Below, piece by piece: positions 38,341 through 48,187 of a stretch of DNA of 64,000 bases (position 1 is its first letter; each line of letters starts with the position of its first letter). The translations under genes were made by a program, and so were the position numbers. Location of the stretch: assembly GCA_008690995.1 (NCBI GenBank), contig VRMN01000001.1, forward strand, positions 4,464,001 through 4,528,000, written 5' to 3'. The notes under the pieces were generated by a model, which made no database searches, was not told the DNA's origin, and saw only the letters and a list, made by a program, of their open reading frames with translations. This DNA is from Porphyridium purpureum. Taxonomy: Eukaryota > Rhodophyta > Bangiophyceae > Porphyridiales > Porphyridiaceae.

Positions 38341-39519
38341 ATGGAAATCCATGCTCACGAAGCGTCCGTAGGCGTGCCGTACAGGCAGCCGCCGCATGCG
38401 GAGAAGATTCATGTGTTGGGCAAACATGCCTGCTTCGCAGGCGAACCGAACCGGCGTATGGCGCCACTAGAGCTGTTGGTCCCGCAGAGAGGTTTCCTAC
38501 AATCCAGTCGGGTGCCTCACAAAGAAACGCCAGGTGGGACTGGACGCAACGTGATGTCCCTGGAGTATATCTTAAATGACAGCGAGCAGGGACGGCAATG
38601 TTCCTTGCCCGCTGTCGCACCAAGGCAGAATGTGCCTGGGCATGATGGGCCCGATAGCGCTCCGTGCTTTGGCACGGATATTGTCCAGATGCATAACGCG
38701 CAACGTCTTCCATCTCTGTTGAACCATTTTCCATACAGCTTGGCGCTGCCTGTTGAGCGGGACAGTCATGGCGCCGGCCTTCTGGGTTGCGGCGAAGCGA
38801 CACCAGGATATAACAGGACCGCCTTGCTTCCTGGCGAAGGCAGCTGTGGCGCGAAGCCGAGAGGTGACGCGAAGCTTAATTCAGGTCCCTCGTTGATGGC
38901 TAGCTCTTTTGCGTGCGGCTCAGACTCGCGTTTTACCACGGTGGGCTCGTTCAAGCAATGCGTGGAGCCTTTTTCGCTGCCTCCACCTAATGCTGACCGG
39001 TCTTTAGACTCGCACGCGAATAATTTGCCTAGCCTACCGAAGCCCGGCTCAAAACCTGCGCCAGGGGTCCTTGTATCATCGTCTGCTTCAGGCTTTGACT
39101 CGAGCGAAGGACCGAGTGCGCCCTTTGTGGGTACTAGAAAGCGGACGGACCATGTGATACGGCGACGCTGGTCACCGCGTGAAGATGAAATCTTGAAGCA
39201 GGCAGTTGCGGAGAACGGCGCGCGCGACTGGAACCGGCTTGCGAGACAGTACCTGCCCCGTCGGACAGCAAAACAGCTGCGGGCTCGCTGGGTGTACTAT
39301 CTGCAGGAACCCGACCGCGTACCTGCCGAGTTCTCGCAAGAGCAGGACCAGATGATCTTCAAACTTGCGGCAGAACGCGTGCAGCCCATCGATTGGTGCC
39401 TCATCGCGCGCAACATTGGTGGTCAGCACAACAGTCAGGAGGTCAAGTTCCGCTTCCGGAAGCTGGTGCGTATTAGTGAAAAGGGCGGCGTCACGGTGCA
39501 GCCTTGTGTCTACGCGTAG
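38341..39519 (+). CDS. Two-repeat Myb/SANT transcription factor, copy 1 (392 aa)
   Basis: Two SANT/Myb repeats lie at about 274-323 (RRRWSPREDEILKQAVAENG, then GARDWNRLARQYLP and KQLRARWVYYL) and 329-378 (FSQEQDQMIFKLA, then WCLIARNIGGQHNSQEVKFR). The final helices carry the basic surface that should read DNA. Residues 1-70 may not be translated: M72 (38554) directly precedes SLEYILND, and the neighbouring paralog also has Met directly before SLDFILN. The region between is Pro/Ser-rich and disordered. The target genes are unknown. It lies head to tail with copy 2. Confidence 0.85.
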   Translation: MEIHAHEASVGVPYRQPPHAEKIHVLGKHACFAGEPNRRMAPLELLVPQRGFLQSSRVPHKETPGGTGRNVMSLEYILNDSEQGRQCSLPAVAPRQNVPGHDGPDSAPCFGTDIVQMHNAQRLPSLLNHFPYSLALPVERDSHGAGLLGCGEATPGYNRTALLPGEGSCGAKPRGDAKLNSGPSLMASSFACGSDSRFTTVGSFKQCVEPFSLPPPNADRSLDSHANNLPSLPKPGSKPAPGVLVSSSASGFDSSEGPSAPFVGTRKRTDHVIRRRWSPREDEILKQAVAENGARDWNRLARQYLPRRTAKQLRARWVYYLQEPDRVPAEFSQEQDQMIFKLAAERVQPIDWCLIARNIGGQHNSQEVKFRFRKLVRISEKGGVTVQPCVYA

Positions 39520-40845
39520 TATGGAAAGCAGTTCAAGAATACACTGTCAGATGATTGTATACCTGGTCCATCCATTGGTGCCGCGTTGCTCGCTGTGTTG
39601 CCAGCAAGCGCGTGCGGCAGACGGTCAACGTTCGGTCGCGCGTGCCCGGACGGAGCACCTCGAGGAGCGACACGTCCACGCAGTATCCTCTTCGCATGCA
39701 AGAACCGAAAACGGCAGAGTCGTAACTGGGCCCGCCGAAGATTCTATCACCCTTGACCAAGATGCCAGGTAAGCGTGCCCATCAGCGGCTCGCGTCATTC
39801 ACGCACGTGGGCACATCACCGTCCGTGATCATCTTGGACGTCCTAAACGCTTCCTGGCGACGTTGAGGCTTACCAGATCGATGATGGCCTGGAGCGGATT
39901 GGGTTCGACAGCAGAGGTAATCGCTTGCACCTTGAGTTGAAAGAGGGCCGTGTGGGCACGGAACAAGCTCGAGTCGGATTACACCCTTCCTCCGCTCGCT
40001 TCGTAGATTTTGCGCGACCCAGATCGCGCGATACGGATTTTCGGTGCTATCGGTGCGTCGAGGTGCTTCCTACTCACATGGACGCTTTTAGGCGGCGGGG
40101 TCATCATCACCATGATCGCAGCTTTGCACCCCTACCGGCGTGGCCGAATTAAATCGGATGATTTTTCGCAGGACGCTTTTCGAACGAGATGACGCAAGTA
40201 GAATGTACCGGCCGGGGCACACACAAACGTGGCATGCTCTCACGCACGCGAGAAACGCACAAGTCGTTGAGGACAAAAAAGGCCAAAGGTGCCTGCTCGC
40301 GTGCTGACTCGGATCCGCGGCGCGTGTTTCTTTTTGGTTTTCGACTGCGCGGCGAAGCAGGCTTGCGTGTTGCTGCTATGTTTGGAAATGGTGCGTACGG
40401 CGCAGAGCAGAACATGTGCCTTTAGTTTCGTCGGTCTGGATGAGAGGATTGGATCGGCACTGTAAAATCTGATTGGGGGCGCACAATCAAGGGTTGGGTG
40501 ATCATCGGGTGGAGAGACAAATTAACATCGCAGCCCATCGGTCGGTTTGCAACAAAGTGATCCGCGCGACGCCTCGAGCATGTTGGACACACGGATGGGC
40601 ACTCTCACACGTTACGCACGTCCACCAAGATCCCCTTCAGCGCAAGGAGCGTATTTAAGTGCGAGCACGCGCTTGGCGAAGCGCGTGCGCCGGCATGCGG
40701 CGACGTGGAGCCTTCGACGGGTGCCCTCCGAGCGACAGTATGTCAAAGCCGCAAGCAAGTTGCCAGCGTGTCAACATAGGAACATTTTTGGGTTTGCATC
40801 CGTGGTGACGCCCGCGCGGCCTGGACATTCGGGCAAGTTGCGTCA
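39520..40845. other. 1.3-kb spacer between the two Myb paralogs
   Basis: No gene with coding character is seen on either strand. It presumably contains the terminator of copy 1 and the promoter of copy 2; the frames present are short. Confidence 0.5.
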
Positions 40846-41775
40846 ATGTTCCTGCACAGGTGCTGCGCCATGGATCGTGACTTTCGCGACCGGCCGCGGC
40901 AGCTTGGTGACCCCAGAAACCCGCCGCTGTCGCCGCCGCAAAAACTGCCGGGGCAGAGACAGCAGCTGCCTCCTCAGCCGCTGGAGCAGCGGCACCAGCT
41001 GCCGCATCTGCAACCGCCGCCGCCGCCGCCGCCGCTCCAGCAGAGTCACGAATGGCATCAAGCAGAGCCTGCGCCGGCAGAAGCTGTACTGAACAAAATG
41101 TCCCTTGATTTTATTTTGAACCCGAGTCGTGCAACACCCTCGGCACAGTCGTCGATGGTGCCGACGAGTGTACCAATAGGAGACACAGCGCCAGCGACCT
41201 CTGAACGAGCGACTCCATCCGGCAAGTTTGACTGGTCAGAGCCAGCGCCGGACAGTGTCCGAAGCGGCAAAGAATCAGAAGGCACATGTGGCTCCGGCTC
41301 CCTCTCCGAGTCTTCGCCGTCCAAGAATAGGAGCGGTGACAATGCAAGTGGAGAGCGCACCATCCGGCGGCGATGGACCGCGGACGAGGACGAGCTACTG
41401 CGACGCGCGGTCGCGGAGCACGGCGCGCGCGACTGGGTATCTCTTGCGCACCGCTACTTTCCGGCGCGAACCTCGAAGCAATTGCGTGCGCGATGGGTTT
41501 ACTATTTGCAGGACCCGGACCGCAAGCAAGCGCCGTTTACTGATGAGCAGGACCGCATCATTTTGTCGCTTGCCGCGCAGCTGGGCTACAACCAGGGCCA
41601 TCCCGTCAAATGGAACCTCATTGCGCAGCGCATCGGAGGCACCCACAACAGCCAAGAAGTCAAGTTCCGCTTTCACAAGCTCGTGCGCCGCATCTCGGAT
41701 AAAAACACACAACAGGCCACGGAGCAACAGCTCCCTCAAATCGAAGAAAAGCCGGGGCCTGCCGAACGTAAATAG
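40846..41775 (+). CDS. Two-repeat Myb/SANT transcription factor, copy 2 (309 aa)
   Basis: Repeat 1 at about 174-223 (RRRWTADEDELLRRAVAEHG, GARDWVSLAHRYFP, KQLRARWVYYL) and repeat 2 at about 229-282 (FTDEQDRIILSLA, WNLIAQRIGGTHNSQEVKFR) are near copies of the neighbour's, with a small insertion in repeat 2. The first 84 residues are Pro/Gln-rich, including seven consecutive Pro. The ATG at 41098 gives MSLDFILNPSR, matching the neighbour's MSLEYILN, so it is a rival start. The pair arose by tandem duplication. Confidence 0.87.
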   Translation: MFLHRCCAMDRDFRDRPRQLGDPRNPPLSPPQKLPGQRQQLPPQPLEQRHQLPHLQPPPPPPPLQQSHEWHQAEPAPAEAVLNKMSLDFILNPSRATPSAQSSMVPTSVPIGDTAPATSERATPSGKFDWSEPAPDSVRSGKESEGTCGSGSLSESSPSKNRSGDNASGERTIRRRWTADEDELLRRAVAEHGARDWVSLAHRYFPARTSKQLRARWVYYLQDPDRKQAPFTDEQDRIILSLAAQLGYNQGHPVKWNLIAQRIGGTHNSQEVKFRFHKLVRRISDKNTQQATEQQLPQIEEKPGPAERK

Positions 41776-42580
41776 GACTAATTAAATGTGACAGAGAACA
41801 GACGCAGACATATTTCAGGGAGTAGAGAGCTCTTGGAAGGCGTTTGCCCGTTTTCCGCGCACAGGTGATCGTTCGCAGACAGTGTGGAACACGCAAACAT
41901 CAAGCGCGGCATGTGCTGATACTCTGCTCCATCTGATGCCAGGTGCACAGCATGGTCTGAAGTTGAGCCTTTTCGCATCAAAAATTGGCTGAGCTGCACC
42001 ATGGAGATAGGTTGCGGCTGGTGCAATATACCGACAGTGGCAAACTTCTCTGTCTCTGTCAAATTTCGCCGCGTTTTTGTCTCCTGTGTGCCAGTCACCC
42101 AACAGAGGCGACAAATATCCGTTAGGCCCGCTTTGGGCGAAGCACTGTCGCATAATGATGCCGTTGCGCCGCGTGGACGGAGTGAAGCAGACCAAGCAGA
42201 CCAAGCAGACCAAGCAGACAGTTTCAGATACTACGCGCGGCTGCGGCGAGCAGGTGGCTAGCGCCAGCGCAGATCAGCATCGACATCGACATCGGTGACA
42301 GAAGTCGCAGGTGTACAAATAGCCGGCTTGACGCGCAGATTCATCTCATCTCTTCCTTTTCCGTTCGTTTCTTTCTATTTCCGTTCTTTTCAAGCATTGC
42401 ACGATACAGCTTCGGCTCTGCCTTGTCCCACGTCCTTGGCACGAACACGCACACCAACTGAACATCCTCCTGAATCTGCGATGTCGCAGGCGGAACGGAA
42501 TGTTGAGGCCTCTATTTCCGTCGGTCAGCAGACGTTGTGGCTGGTGGACGTGATCGTGGGCCGCAAGGAGTCGAGAGAGA
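41776..42580. other. Flank upstream of succinyl-CoA ligase beta
   Basis: No separate gene is supported. It holds the 9-bp repeat at 42187-42219 and a 63-codon upstream frame that starts at 42481 and overlaps the main start. Confidence 0.5.
42187..42219. repeat. Tandem 9-bp repeat GCAGACCAA, 3.7 copies
   Basis: Three perfect units (42187-42195, 42196-42204, 42205-42213) and a partial fourth. It lies about 360 bp before the succinyl-CoA ligase start. Confidence 0.9.
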
Positions 42581-42672
42581 ATGGCGGCGCTCGGACGAAC
42601 GGCGTCGTTGGTGGCGAGGGGCGGGACGGCGACTGGTTGCGGAGGAAAGCGGCTGCCATGGCGCTTGGGTAG
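42481..42672 (+). other. Overlapping upstream frame (63 codons) at the succinyl-CoA ligase start
   Basis: It begins at an ATG (MSQAERNVEAS) 100 bp before the main ATG at 42581, is in another frame, and ends at TAG 92 bp inside the main gene. If the transcript includes it, it would lower initiation at the main start. Whether transcription starts upstream of 42481 is not visible. Confidence 0.35.
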
Positions 42673-43918
42673 CAGGGCGCAGGTGCGCGCGCTCAGTCTG
42701 CATGAGTATCAGTCGCAAGGGATCATGAAGGAGATGGGGATAGCCGTGCCCAAGGGCGAGGCCGTCACGACCAAGGAAGACGCGCTCAGGGTTGCGCAGC
42801 AGTTGGGAACGAATGATATCGTGGTCAAGGCGCAAGTGCTGGCCGGCGGGCGCGGGCTGGGCTCGTTCGCAAACGGGTTCAAGTCGGGCGTGCACGTGTG
42901 CTTCACGCCGGAGGATGCGGCGAATAAAGCCGGTAAGATGTTGGGTCAGCGGCTTATTACCAAGCAGACGGGCGCGGCGGGGCGTCCGTGCGCTAAAGTG
43001 CTCATCACGGAGCGATTGTACATGCGTCGGGAAATGTATCTTGCGTTTCTGTACGATCGGGAGTCGCAGGGGCCGGTGATTGTGGCGTCGAGCCGCGGCG
43101 GCACCTCTATTGAGGATATTGCACGTGATGATCCAGATGCGATTGTGAAGATCCCGATGTCGATCGAAACAGGTATGACGGAGAAGATTGCACAGGACAC
43201 CGCCGAGGCCCTGGGTCTCGAGGGCGCCGTAGGCCAGGCTGCGGCGGAGCAGGTCAAGTTGCTGTACACGCTTTTCATCGAAAAGGATGCCACGATGGTG
43301 GAGGTGAATCCGCTGGTGGAAACACCGGATGGGAAAGTGGTGTGCGTCGACGCGAAAATCAATTTTGACGACAACGCAGCGTTCAGGCAACAGGAGATCC
43401 ATGCGCTTCGCGATACAACGCAAGAGGATCCACGCGAAGTGCGCGCCGCCAAGGCGGATCTCAACTATATTGGATTGGACGGGAATATTGGCTGCCTGGT
43501 GAACGGCGCCGGGCTGGCAATGGCGACCATGGATATCATCAAACTGCACGGCGGCAGCCCTGCAAACTTCTTAGACGTCGGCGGCAGCGCGAACGAGCAG
43601 CAGGTAACGGAGGCATTCACAATCTTGAACGAAGACCCCAAGGTGGAGGCGATTCTCGTCAACATTTTTGGCGGGATCATGCGTTGCGACGTGATCGCGC
43701 AGGGGATCATCAACGCAGCGTCGGTGCTTAACATGCGCGTCCCGCTCGTTGTGCGCCTGCAGGGTAACAAGATGAAGGAAGCAAAGCAACTAATCGAGCA
43801 ATCCGGGCTCCGGATCATAGCCGCAGACGACCTCGACCTGGCAGCGAGTCGCGCATGCAAGCTGGCAGAGATTACGCATCTTGCCAACGAGGCGGACGTG
43901 GATGTTTTCTTCAAGTAA
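42581..43918 (+). CDS. Succinyl-CoA ligase (ADP-forming) beta subunit, mitochondrial
   Basis: The 445-residue protein starts with an Arg/Ala-rich presequence (MAALGRTASLVARGG), and the mature part begins near SLHEYQSQGIM, matching the bacterial SucC start LHEYQ. It has an ATP-grasp fold to about 260, the signature VEVNPLVETPDGKVVCVDAK, and a ligase half with CLVNGAGLAMATMD, the loop NIFGGIMRCDVIA and EAKQLIEQSGL. It works with an alpha subunit in the TCA cycle, making ATP or GTP from succinyl-CoA. I did not assign nucleotide specificity firmly. It is convergent with the kinase gene, with 87 bp between stops. Confidence 0.95.
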   Translation: MAALGRTASLVARGGTATGCGGKRLPWRLGSRAQVRALSLHEYQSQGIMKEMGIAVPKGEAVTTKEDALRVAQQLGTNDIVVKAQVLAGGRGLGSFANGFKSGVHVCFTPEDAANKAGKMLGQRLITKQTGAAGRPCAKVLITERLYMRREMYLAFLYDRESQGPVIVASSRGGTSIEDIARDDPDAIVKIPMSIETGMTEKIAQDTAEALGLEGAVGQAAAEQVKLLYTLFIEKDATMVEVNPLVETPDGKVVCVDAKINFDDNAAFRQQEIHALRDTTQEDPREVRAAKADLNYIGLDGNIGCLVNGAGLAMATMDIIKLHGGSPANFLDVGGSANEQQVTEAFTILNEDPKVEAILVNIFGGIMRCDVIAQGIINAASVLNMRVPLVVRLQGNKMKEAKQLIEQSGLRIIAADDLDLAASRACKLAEITHLANEADVDVFFK

Positions 43919-44005
43919 TTTCACAATTTAATTACAGGCGGTAATGTATTTCCCCGCGATATCCCCTATACAGCCAACTGTGCGTGACTATCTTCTGCTT
44001 CTCTT

Positions 44006-45349
44006 CTACAAATCGGTCGCGGGCTTCTCTGCCGCGACAGGCGCCGACGCGAGCCATTCATGCTCCAGTGCTTCTTCTGCACTGAGGCGCTCTTTCGGAT
44101 CAAAATTCAGTAGTTCTCCTACAAACTGCTTGGCAGCATCACTCACGAGCAACCACTCGTCACCCTCCATCGGCTCGATCGTACGGCTCTCTAGGCGCGC
44201 GAAAAGCTCCTCCTTGCTTTCGCCCGTGACCGGATACAACCCGCCCGACAACAAGGTATATGTGATGACCCCAACGCTCCACAGGTCTGCCGAATGCGTG
44301 TATGGTTTGCCAGCAATAACTTCCGGTGCGATGAAGCGCGGCGAACCCACGCAAGACATCATCAAAGCATCCATATCACTGTGCTTCGAAAGGCCAAAAT
44401 CAATGAGCTTCACAAGGTCCGACGGCAGTTTGAGCTCGCAGTGGCCCTTGCCATCTGAATCGGCGCTCGGAGCGTCCAGGTCTAGCAGTACATTTGTTAG
44501 TTTCAGGTCGCGATGACACACTTTCATTCTGTGCAGGTACTGCACGCCGCGCAGAATTTGGCGCACGACTTCCTTGACGGCCGACTCGGGCAAATCGCAT
44601 GAAACGTAGTCCTTGAGTGCGCCGCCGCGCGCGTGCTCGAAGACCATATGGACTTGGCCGTTCTCGAGGTCGATGAACAAATCCTTCAGCTCCACGATGT
44701 TCTCGTGGTGCACGCTCAGGGAAATCGCAAGCTCATTCTGGAGCTCGCGCGGAATACTAGCCGAGCCTCGGCTAAACTTCACAGTCTTCACTGCAAAACG
44801 CTGTTTGGAAAGCCTGTCCTTGCACAGGCGTACTTGCGCGTATGCACCAGAACCCAGCACAGCACCGATTTCGTAATGTTTTTCGAAAACATACTCGGTG
44901 CCCACCAGCAGCGCCTCGTACCACTCCTGGCACGTCATCTTGCTGTCGAAATAGAGAGCTAGGCCCCGCCTGAACGCATCCCGGTGGGTGTGGCCAGTCG
45001 AGCGCCCCTCGCGTTCGGGTGGCAATATCGCCAAAACTCCCTGTGTGAGGTCCGCTTCTATTTGCATGCCCAGTAGTTTGACGCGCTCCTTCAGCCGACT
45101 CCCGTCTTTCTCGTCCACAAAAACGCTCAAGACGCCATGCTCCAGCACCGCATATCTGCGGACGCGGAAACAACTGGAGAAAAAGTTTGTACACGACGCG
45201 AAGGGAACGCATCGCCTCGAGCGTTCGTCTTCGTCATCGCTCAAAGTTCCACGCACAGCGGCGCTGGACGTGAGCCGCCGCACTTCGACAAGCCCTCCTT
45301 GGTCTAGCCAACCGCCATGCGCCAGCAACTGCGAGCCGCCCTTCTCCAT
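44006..45349 (-). CDS. Protein kinase with an N-terminal PH-like domain, CAMK-like (447 aa)
   Basis: I start at the ATG at 45349 (MEKGGSQLLAHGG); the frame upstream starts at GTG and has a stop 7 codons before. Residues 8-152 look like a PH domain (HGGWLDQGGL, FRVRRYAVLEHGVLSVF, CQEWYEALL). The kinase follows: G-loop GSGAYAQV at 166-173, Lys188 (FAVK), Glu206, HRD at 279-281 (CHRDLKLTNVLLD), DFG at 317-319 and APE at 341-343. The full set of catalytic residues suggests an active enzyme. The style (GSPRFIAPEVIAGKPYTHSA) is CAMK-like. The PH domain probably brings it to membranes. Confidence 0.9.
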   Translation of the reverse strand: MEKGGSQLLAHGGWLDQGGLVEVRRLTSSAAVRGTLSDDEDERSRRCVPFASCTNFFSSCFRVRRYAVLEHGVLSVFVDEKDGSRLKERVKLLGMQIEADLTQGVLAILPPEREGRSTGHTHRDAFRRGLALYFDSKMTCQEWYEALLVGTEYVFEKHYEIGAVLGSGAYAQVRLCKDRLSKQRFAVKTVKFSRGSASIPRELQNELAISLSVHHENIVELKDLFIDLENGQVHMVFEHARGGALKDYVSCDLPESAVKEVVRQILRGVQYLHRMKVCHRDLKLTNVLLDLDAPSADSDGKGHCELKLPSDLVKLIDFGLSKHSDMDALMMSCVGSPRFIAPEVIAGKPYTHSADLWSVGVITYTLLSGGLYPVTGESKEELFARLESRTIEPMEGDEWLLVSDAAKQFVGELLNFDPKERLSAEEALEHEWLASAPVAAEKPATDL

Positions 45350-47500
45350 GACCGCACAAACACGAACAGCGTCTTCCTCGCCACCTATGGCAAGCACTCT
45401 CGAGACTGTGGCTTAACTCAATTCCCTTTCTGCCGCCGCCTGCGAATATGACCGACGCGCGGTCGCTCTTATACAATTCACACACGATCGCTTTTTGTTT
45501 CGGGTGACGCCAAACGCCCGTTAATCCACTGGGCTAGCCTTTGTGGCCGGTCGCACGTCTATTTCCGCACGCGGGGATCTGCAAAGTCCGTTTCGCGACT
45601 TGCTGTTCCTCCACTTGGCACGCACACACACGAATTGTGCTTTATAAGGCTTACGGCTTGGCGTGCGCAGCCACAGTGGCCGGCCCGCAACTTGCGTTTA
45701 TCTTGCGGTCTGTTTGCTGCGCGCGCAGGTTTCTCGATCATGCTCTGCGTACCCGACGCGCGTGCGACAGCGCCTGCCCTTCCAAAAGCAGTGCCATTTG
45801 GACGCCCATGTGGAGTTTCTCTCGCACTCACCCAGCATTTTGGCGCCGCGCCCGCACGCTCAGCGTGCCGCGTGGGCTAGCTAGCAGCCGGTCGTGCGTG
45901 CAACTGGATTCGTCCTCGCCCCGCACCATAATCGAATTGATGCGGCGGAAGTGCTTTGTGAAATGGGGCCCTGCCTTCCACTCATCGCGGCGTCTTTCAT
46001 ACTAAATTGGACGCGGTTTAGCGTGGCCACGCTCAGTGCTTGAAGTATGCACGAATGGCCACGTGTGTTTTCCTATGACTGATGGCTCAATTTATGTGGG
46101 ACGGCTAACGGTTCATCGGCACATCCCGCGATTGTGCGCTGGAACCGGGCTGGAGGACGCCGTGCATCGGGCTTGGGAGACATGGAGTATGGGCTCGTCC
46201 GACGTGACGGCCGTTTCCCTCCGTTCGGATCAACGCTTCAAGCTAGTCCAATCTAGGCAATCGCAAAACACTCGCGCCGCAAGAACCGGACGTAGGTTCG
46301 TGCAGCATTCCCGCGTCGAAGGCGCAGCTGTACTCATCCGATTGTGACGGAACGCTCGCTGTTGCTCTCCTGCGCTGGGTCGAGCGGCGACAGCCTCTGC
46401 TCCGGCGGTGTGGAAGAAGGCACATTTCGCGCGAGATCAACTGTGAAAGCCTCCGACGCGGCTCGGCCCGGAAAGCGACGTTGCGCTTCAATACTGCATG
46501 CATGGTTTCGACATCTGTCCCTTCCCTGTTCACGCGCGCGAGTGCGTTTGCCATGTGAGCAGAGAACATCCTAGTCCAACATGGAAGTCATCTGTTCATA
46601 ATAAAGCACGCCCTTTTATCGGGATAAAAAGACACATAAAATAGGGTCGTTTATTCACAACGCAGAAAGTGCCAGGCAGCTCGTGTTTGGTTCTTGTTGG
46701 ACCCGCACGCCGGGACTCGCAGGATGGCGGCTCATTCGCGGAAGTACAGTTTCAATCCCTTGCTGTACTTTAACCCAGGCACAATCGGTCACGCGAGGTG
46801 CGTGTTTGAGTAGGTGAGCCGTATGCAGTGGCAAAAGGCAGGGATGTGCGGCTCGTTAGGGACGAACAAGTTTGTGAGACAGAAAGAGATACGCGTGCCG
46901 CATGCGCGGGAGTCGATTAGTTGAGAAACTGTCAAGGTTTCACAACGTAATCTGCTTCTTGTCCTTGTCACCGACCGGCAGCACCCGGCGTTCCATCGAA
47001 GGGACGGTGGCGTGAATCGCGCGAGTGCAAGCCTCGCATCGGGAGGTTCTGTCTTCATTTGTGAATCTCCCGCCTGGGGCCTCTCGGACTCTCGCGCCTG
47101 CGCCGTTGAGGCCGCACGCTGGGCTGAGACGGACGCAGTGAGCGGGTCCCATCACTCACCAACTAAGCACCTATGCTATGTTGCGAGAAAGGAATGGCCG
47201 AAACCTCCTAATCGCAGTGTTCATCCGCGTTTACTTATCCAGCTTCGAGCACAAGAAAACATAGAACAACATACACATACACACATACACACGTACACAA
47301 GCAACGAGCTACGCAGGCACCGAAACGAAACTGCTTTGGCGAAAAGGTACACGACACTTCCACTTATTTCAAGGGACCTATGTGGCTTTCCCTCGGTGGT
47401 CTTTCTCAGACAGAGCGTTCTCTCAGCCTATTTAGCCCAAACATGAAGCTTTGTGACCATCATGAATTGAACGAGCAACAGCCTTTCGCCAAAGTGCCCA
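45350..47500. other. 2.15-kb gene-poor region left of the bZIP array
   Basis: No supportable gene; all frames are short. A 7-bp perfect inverted repeat, TTTTATC-GG-GATAAAA, lies near 46614-46629, after AATAAAG at 46600. CA-rich sequence lies at about 47265-47300. Its left end is the kinase promoter. Confidence 0.5.
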
Positions 47501-48187
47501 TCACTCCTCACCCTTCAGCGAAACATCTGGATTTTGGAGTCCAAATACAACAGCGACTGACTTTTTCAGTTCCTCATTTTGCAAACGGAGCTCCAGACTC
47601 TGTTGAGTCGCCGCCTCACACCTGATCCGGAGTTGTTGCGCTTCCCGTGACATATTGCGCATCTGCTCCTTTAGCCCGTGAATGGTCTGAAGGCGTTTGG
47701 CGCGCGATCGCTTCGCGCTTTCGCGGTTTCTGAGCTTACGTTTCATCAGCATTACAGACCGCTCTTCGGCAGACATGCGCCGAGCGGCTCTCGCGGTGGA
47801 TCCGCTGAGGTCCTTGACTGTCTTCGGATCCACATGGAATAGCTGCCCGCCGACCTTTATCTTCACGCTGTCGGCGTTTGAGTCCAATTCGCTTCCATCG
47901 TCGCCTGAACAACAGGAAGCGCCTTGGTCGCCTTCGTTGCCACACTCTTCTCCAACCGCGCCTGTATGGAAAGAATCTAAATGCTGGTTTGTTGCGGGCG
48001 TTCCATCCACACACGTCACGTGTTGCCGCGACTCGGACTCAGGCTCGCGCTCGAGCTCGGCGTCGGGGGGAGACTGCGCGTCGAAAAGCGGCTGGAAGAG
48101 ATCCAGGTTTTCAAAATTCGGGACAGCCTGCAGTGCACGGCCTGCGCCCCCGTCAAACTCGATAGCGTACGAGTCCACCGGGTCCAT
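47501..48187 (-). CDS. bZIP transcription factor, copy 1 of a tandem array (228 aa)
   Basis: I start at the ATG at 48187 (MDPVDSYAIEFDGG). The basic region has the N-x7-R signature (NRESAKRSRAKR) followed by a Leu/Ile zipper (LKEQMRNMS, LRIRCEAA, LRLQNEELK). Upstream of it is the array's conserved block, here GQLFHVDPKTVKDLSGSTAR followed by AARRMSAEERSVMLMKRK. The N-terminus carries an acidic-hydrophobic motif (VPNFENLDLFQPL). It is the most divergent copy (SGSTARAA instead of SGCTASVA). bZIPs bind DNA as dimers; likely partners are the other copies. Confidence 0.92.
   Translation of the reverse strand: MDPVDSYAIEFDGGAGRALQAVPNFENLDLFQPLFDAQSPPDAELEREPESESRQHVTCVDGTPATNQHLDSFHTGAVGEECGNEGDQGASCCSGDDGSELDSNADSVKIKVGGQLFHVDPKTVKDLSGSTARAARRMSAEERSVMLMKRKLRNRESAKRSRAKRLQTIHGLKEQMRNMSREAQQLRIRCEAATQQSLELRLQNEELKKSVAVVFGLQNPDVSLKGEE

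Noticed and set aside
46611-46632. Hairpin TTTTATC-GG-GATAAAA as a terminator
   Set aside because: Bacterial-type terminators are not expected in a nuclear genome, and no gene ends here.
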